64,000 nt of DNA from Solicoccozyma terricola (Eukaryota; Basidiomycota; Tremellomycetes; Filobasidiales; Piskurozymaceae). Made by a program: the position numbers and the translations under genes. The notes below the pieces were generated by a model. The model was not told the DNA's origin, made no database searches, and saw nothing but the letters and a program-made list of their open reading frames with translations. The stretch spans positions 429,521-493,520 of the forward strand of contig BCLD01000018.1 in the NCBI GenBank assembly GCA_001600875.1, read 5' to 3'. Shown here piece after piece: positions 61,608 to 64,000 of this stretch (positions within the stretch are counted from its first letter, which is position 1; the number at the start of each line of letters is the position of its first letter).

Positions 61608-63750
61608 TCATACTTGTGACTGACTCAAAGCGGACTGTTCGAGGTTGTTTCCATGCGTTAATACCATGGCGAAACTGCCCCCCCCCCCCGGGGTCTACAC
61701 GCCACTCACCTGAGCCAACACCATGTCCAATGCTCCTTTTAATAACAGCAGCTCTGTCTCAAACTTGAGCTCATCATCCACTCGTTTCCGCAATTTGCTG
61801 AATAAGTCATCGATCATCGGTGATTGTCCCAAGGTTGCAGTGTATAGATCTGATGAAATTGGCAAGAAAACAACAAAAAAAACGACTTGAGTATGTGCGT
61901 GCGTGAAAAAAAAAACGAACACGGACGGTGACCGTCTTACTCTGAAACTCACCTATTACAACCTGTCCCACTTGAGCTGCCATTTCTCCGAATCGTGGAT
62001 CCGCAATGTTCTTGACTAGGAATCTTAGGATTGGTTCGAGCGTCACATCGTCTCTCCCTTTTAGTGCTATCCTGAGACCGTCTCGATATGTAAGTTCTTG
62101 AATGAGTGCGAATGCGATTGAAGGTCGGGTGCTCTGTGTGTGGTAGGTTGGGTGGGTGGGTGGAATTCGTCAGTCGGCCGCGGAGAAAAAGAAAAAATAA
62201 AAAATAAAAAGAAAGAGAATTCAATTTTCTCTCACCTTCATCATCACCGCATCCAAAGCCGCTCCATATTGAAAAGTCTTTAAAAGCTTGTCATAATCCT
62301 TTAATTTCCTTCTTTTCACACTCTCCACTCTAAACTCATCCACAGGTCCAACAACTTCTGTTCTCTTGGCTTTTGGTTTCGGTTGACCTATAGAAGCGAA
62401 AGCAGATTCAAAATCTGCAAAATATTCGAATGAACCGGTTGATAATGCCGTTCGTTTAGCTTCTGTAGCGGATATTTCGGCTGCTTTTGGATCTCGACGT
62501 CGGATAGCTAAAGTACCATCGGTCATTCCTGCTGCGATGTGGGTGTTATCAGGCTGGTGGTGGGGGAGGGGGGGAAGGGGGGGGGGNGTTCAGTCAGAGA
62601 TGTGTGTTCTGTTAGGGCCCAACCAAACCCCAAAAGGTCCACCCACCGAAACAGCCAAACTAAGGATCGGCGCTGGATACCTCATGGTATGAACTACCTT
62701 CCAATCCTCCACATCATAAACTTTAACCATATGATCCAACCCTCCCGACAAAACTCTTCTTTTCTCTCCATCAAACGATAAACAAGTTATCGTCTTTTGA
62801 TGATTACTCAATGCTCGAACACATTTCCCACCAGTTGTTATATCCCAAACTCTTAAAATGGGTCCACCAGCTGATAATATCAAACCACCTGAAGAGAATG
62901 GTAAAATATCTTCAACAGGTGAACCACCATGTTTCATAATCATTTCAGCAGATGAATTAGATGTTCTTGAATCCCATAATCGAATTGTTGAATCGTATGA
63001 ACCGGAAATTAAGAGTGAAGGATTTGTTGGTATGAAATGACCTGATCGTACGTAATCTGTGTGACCTGTAAATGTTGAAATGCAGGATTGAGAAGGAACG
63101 TCCCATAATTTGACGGTTGTGTCGTCCGAGCAAGAAAGGATTTCAGTGTTTGTAGGTGAGAATCGAGTTACGTGGACGGGACTGTGGGGGGTGGTGGGGG
63201 GGGGGGGGAGAAAAGACATTAGTTTCCTGTGAGAGCCGAAAAAAGAGACGAGACGAGACGTTCAACACCCACAGAGTATGTTCCTTCATCGTCCTCAAAA
63301 TAGCTCTACTATTAACATCAAAAACCTGAACCAAACCATCATCACCACCCGCAACCAACAATTTCCCATCTTTTCTTAATTCCGCTGATCTAGCTGTATC
63401 TTTAAACCTAGTTATTGTTTTAACAACTTTCCCAGTTTTAGGTGCGTATATTAATACACGAGAAGATGATGTAACTGCGAATCTATGTGGTTTTGAAGAA
63501 GAGAATGAAATATCGGTGATGGGATGATGTTGTCTTAGGAAAAGAGGATGTCGAAAAGAATGGAAGAAGCCTGGAGGGGTCGGGTGGGATGGAGGGGGGT
63601 TAGGAATCAGGGGGGGGAAAGTGCGTTTGCGCGCGTGAGTTTAAGGCCAACGGTTTAAAAAAAAAAGTGTCAAGACTCACGAGTATGTTCATTCACACCT
63701 GAAACGACAGCTGGTGCCTGTGGCAGCTTTGGCAAAGGCAAAAAGTCCAT
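61608..63750 (-). CDS. UTP15: U3 snoRNP / small-subunit processome protein Utp15
   Basis: Nucleolar WD40 protein of the t-UTP/UTP-A complex that supports Pol I transcription and 18S rRNA processing. N-terminus MDFLPLPKLPQAPAVSGVNE, then HPLFLRQHHPITDISFSSSK, RVLIYAPKTGKVVKTITRFK, KLLVAGGDDGLVQVFDVNSR, SCSDDTTVKLWDVPSQSCIS, LISGSYDSTIRLWDSRT, LSGGLDHMVKVYDVEDWKVV and the UTP15 C-terminal domain (TALSTGSFEYFADFESAF, KLLKTFQYGAALDAVMM, LRFLVKNIADPRFG). The end is read as LAQSALSQSQV using an acceptor near 61635; the frame and donor (GTGAGTGG) fit but this last exon is short. A G run and one N lie in an intron near 62571-62587. Confidence 0.92.
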
Positions 63751-64000
63751 GATGTAGGGATTATAGAAAACCCGTCCGTGTGCTTATCAGCTTTCGATTT
63801 AGGGCGGGGGGCGGGGGCGGGTGGTTGGTGGATGGGTATCGGTGGGTACGCTTGGGGGGGTCTCAGACGGTGGTGGTGGTGGGAGACATGGTGGACTTGG
63901 GACTGGGGTGAGCGGTTGTGGGCAATTTCTAAGTGGCAGAGGTGACCATTCCAACGTTTTGCAATTTATATTTCACGTGACACGGGGTGCGAGTTGGGGG

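Overview
The window is nuclear DNA of a basidiomycetous yeast, most likely a tremellomycete related to Cryptococcus (inference). Genes are dense and lie on both strands. Nearly all carry several short introns with GTRNGT donors, CTRAY-like branch sites and AG acceptors, and several exons are very small. Encoded proteins resemble fungal versions throughout (Chs5, Gpi14/PIG-M, Tps1, Rds1, Rcf2, Fur1, His6, Srb4/Med17, Utp15). No tRNA, rRNA, CRISPR array or intact transposon was found.

Layout. 0-15 kb: 6-phosphogluconate dehydrogenase (minus, cut by the left edge), a mitochondrial TPR protein (minus), a GTPBP1/2-type GTPase (plus), a large MDR/AST1-like protein (plus), a gene-poor 1.3 kb stretch and actin (minus). 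15-30 kb: proteasome subunit RPN10 (plus), mitoribosomal S29/DAP3 (minus), OST subunit DAD1/OST2 (plus), a gene-poor stretch, a PTC1-type phosphatase (minus), a monocarboxylate-type MFS transporter (plus) and trehalose-6-phosphate synthase (minus). 30-45 kb: a secreted ferritin-like Rds1 protein containing an assembly gap (minus), a mitochondrial PP2C/pyruvate dehydrogenase phosphatase (minus), NOB1 (plus), a USP36-like deubiquitinase (plus), GPI mannosyltransferase I (minus) and CHS5 (plus). 45-64 kb: SRP68 (plus), VPS24/CHMP3 (minus), probable MED17 (plus), a secreted copper amine oxidase (plus), a mitochondrial PPR-like protein (plus), RCF2 (minus), uracil phosphoribosyltransferase (minus), HIS6 (plus) and UTP15 (minus).

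The genes are housekeeping and unrelated in pathway; there is no obvious biosynthetic cluster. Several neighbours are divergent pairs sharing 200-350 bp promoters (TPR/GTPBP1, PDP/NOB1, PIG-M/CHS5, VPS24/MED17, FUR1/HIS6).

The unusual content is mostly non-coding. (1) A GC-rich short tandem repeat (core CGCGAGCGAAGCGAGCA, 24-30 nt period) fills one long intron of RPN10 and one of CHS5 and also lies upstream of ACT1, each time in the same orientation relative to the host gene. (2) Long C runs sit directly 5' of intron acceptors, and G runs just after some donors; one C run is 85 nt. They may be biological or an assembly/sequencing artefact. (3) Many micro-exons of 6-20 nt are needed to rebuild conserved N-termini. 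(4) The copper amine oxidase has an in-frame TAA followed by well-spliced apparent C-terminal coding sequence.
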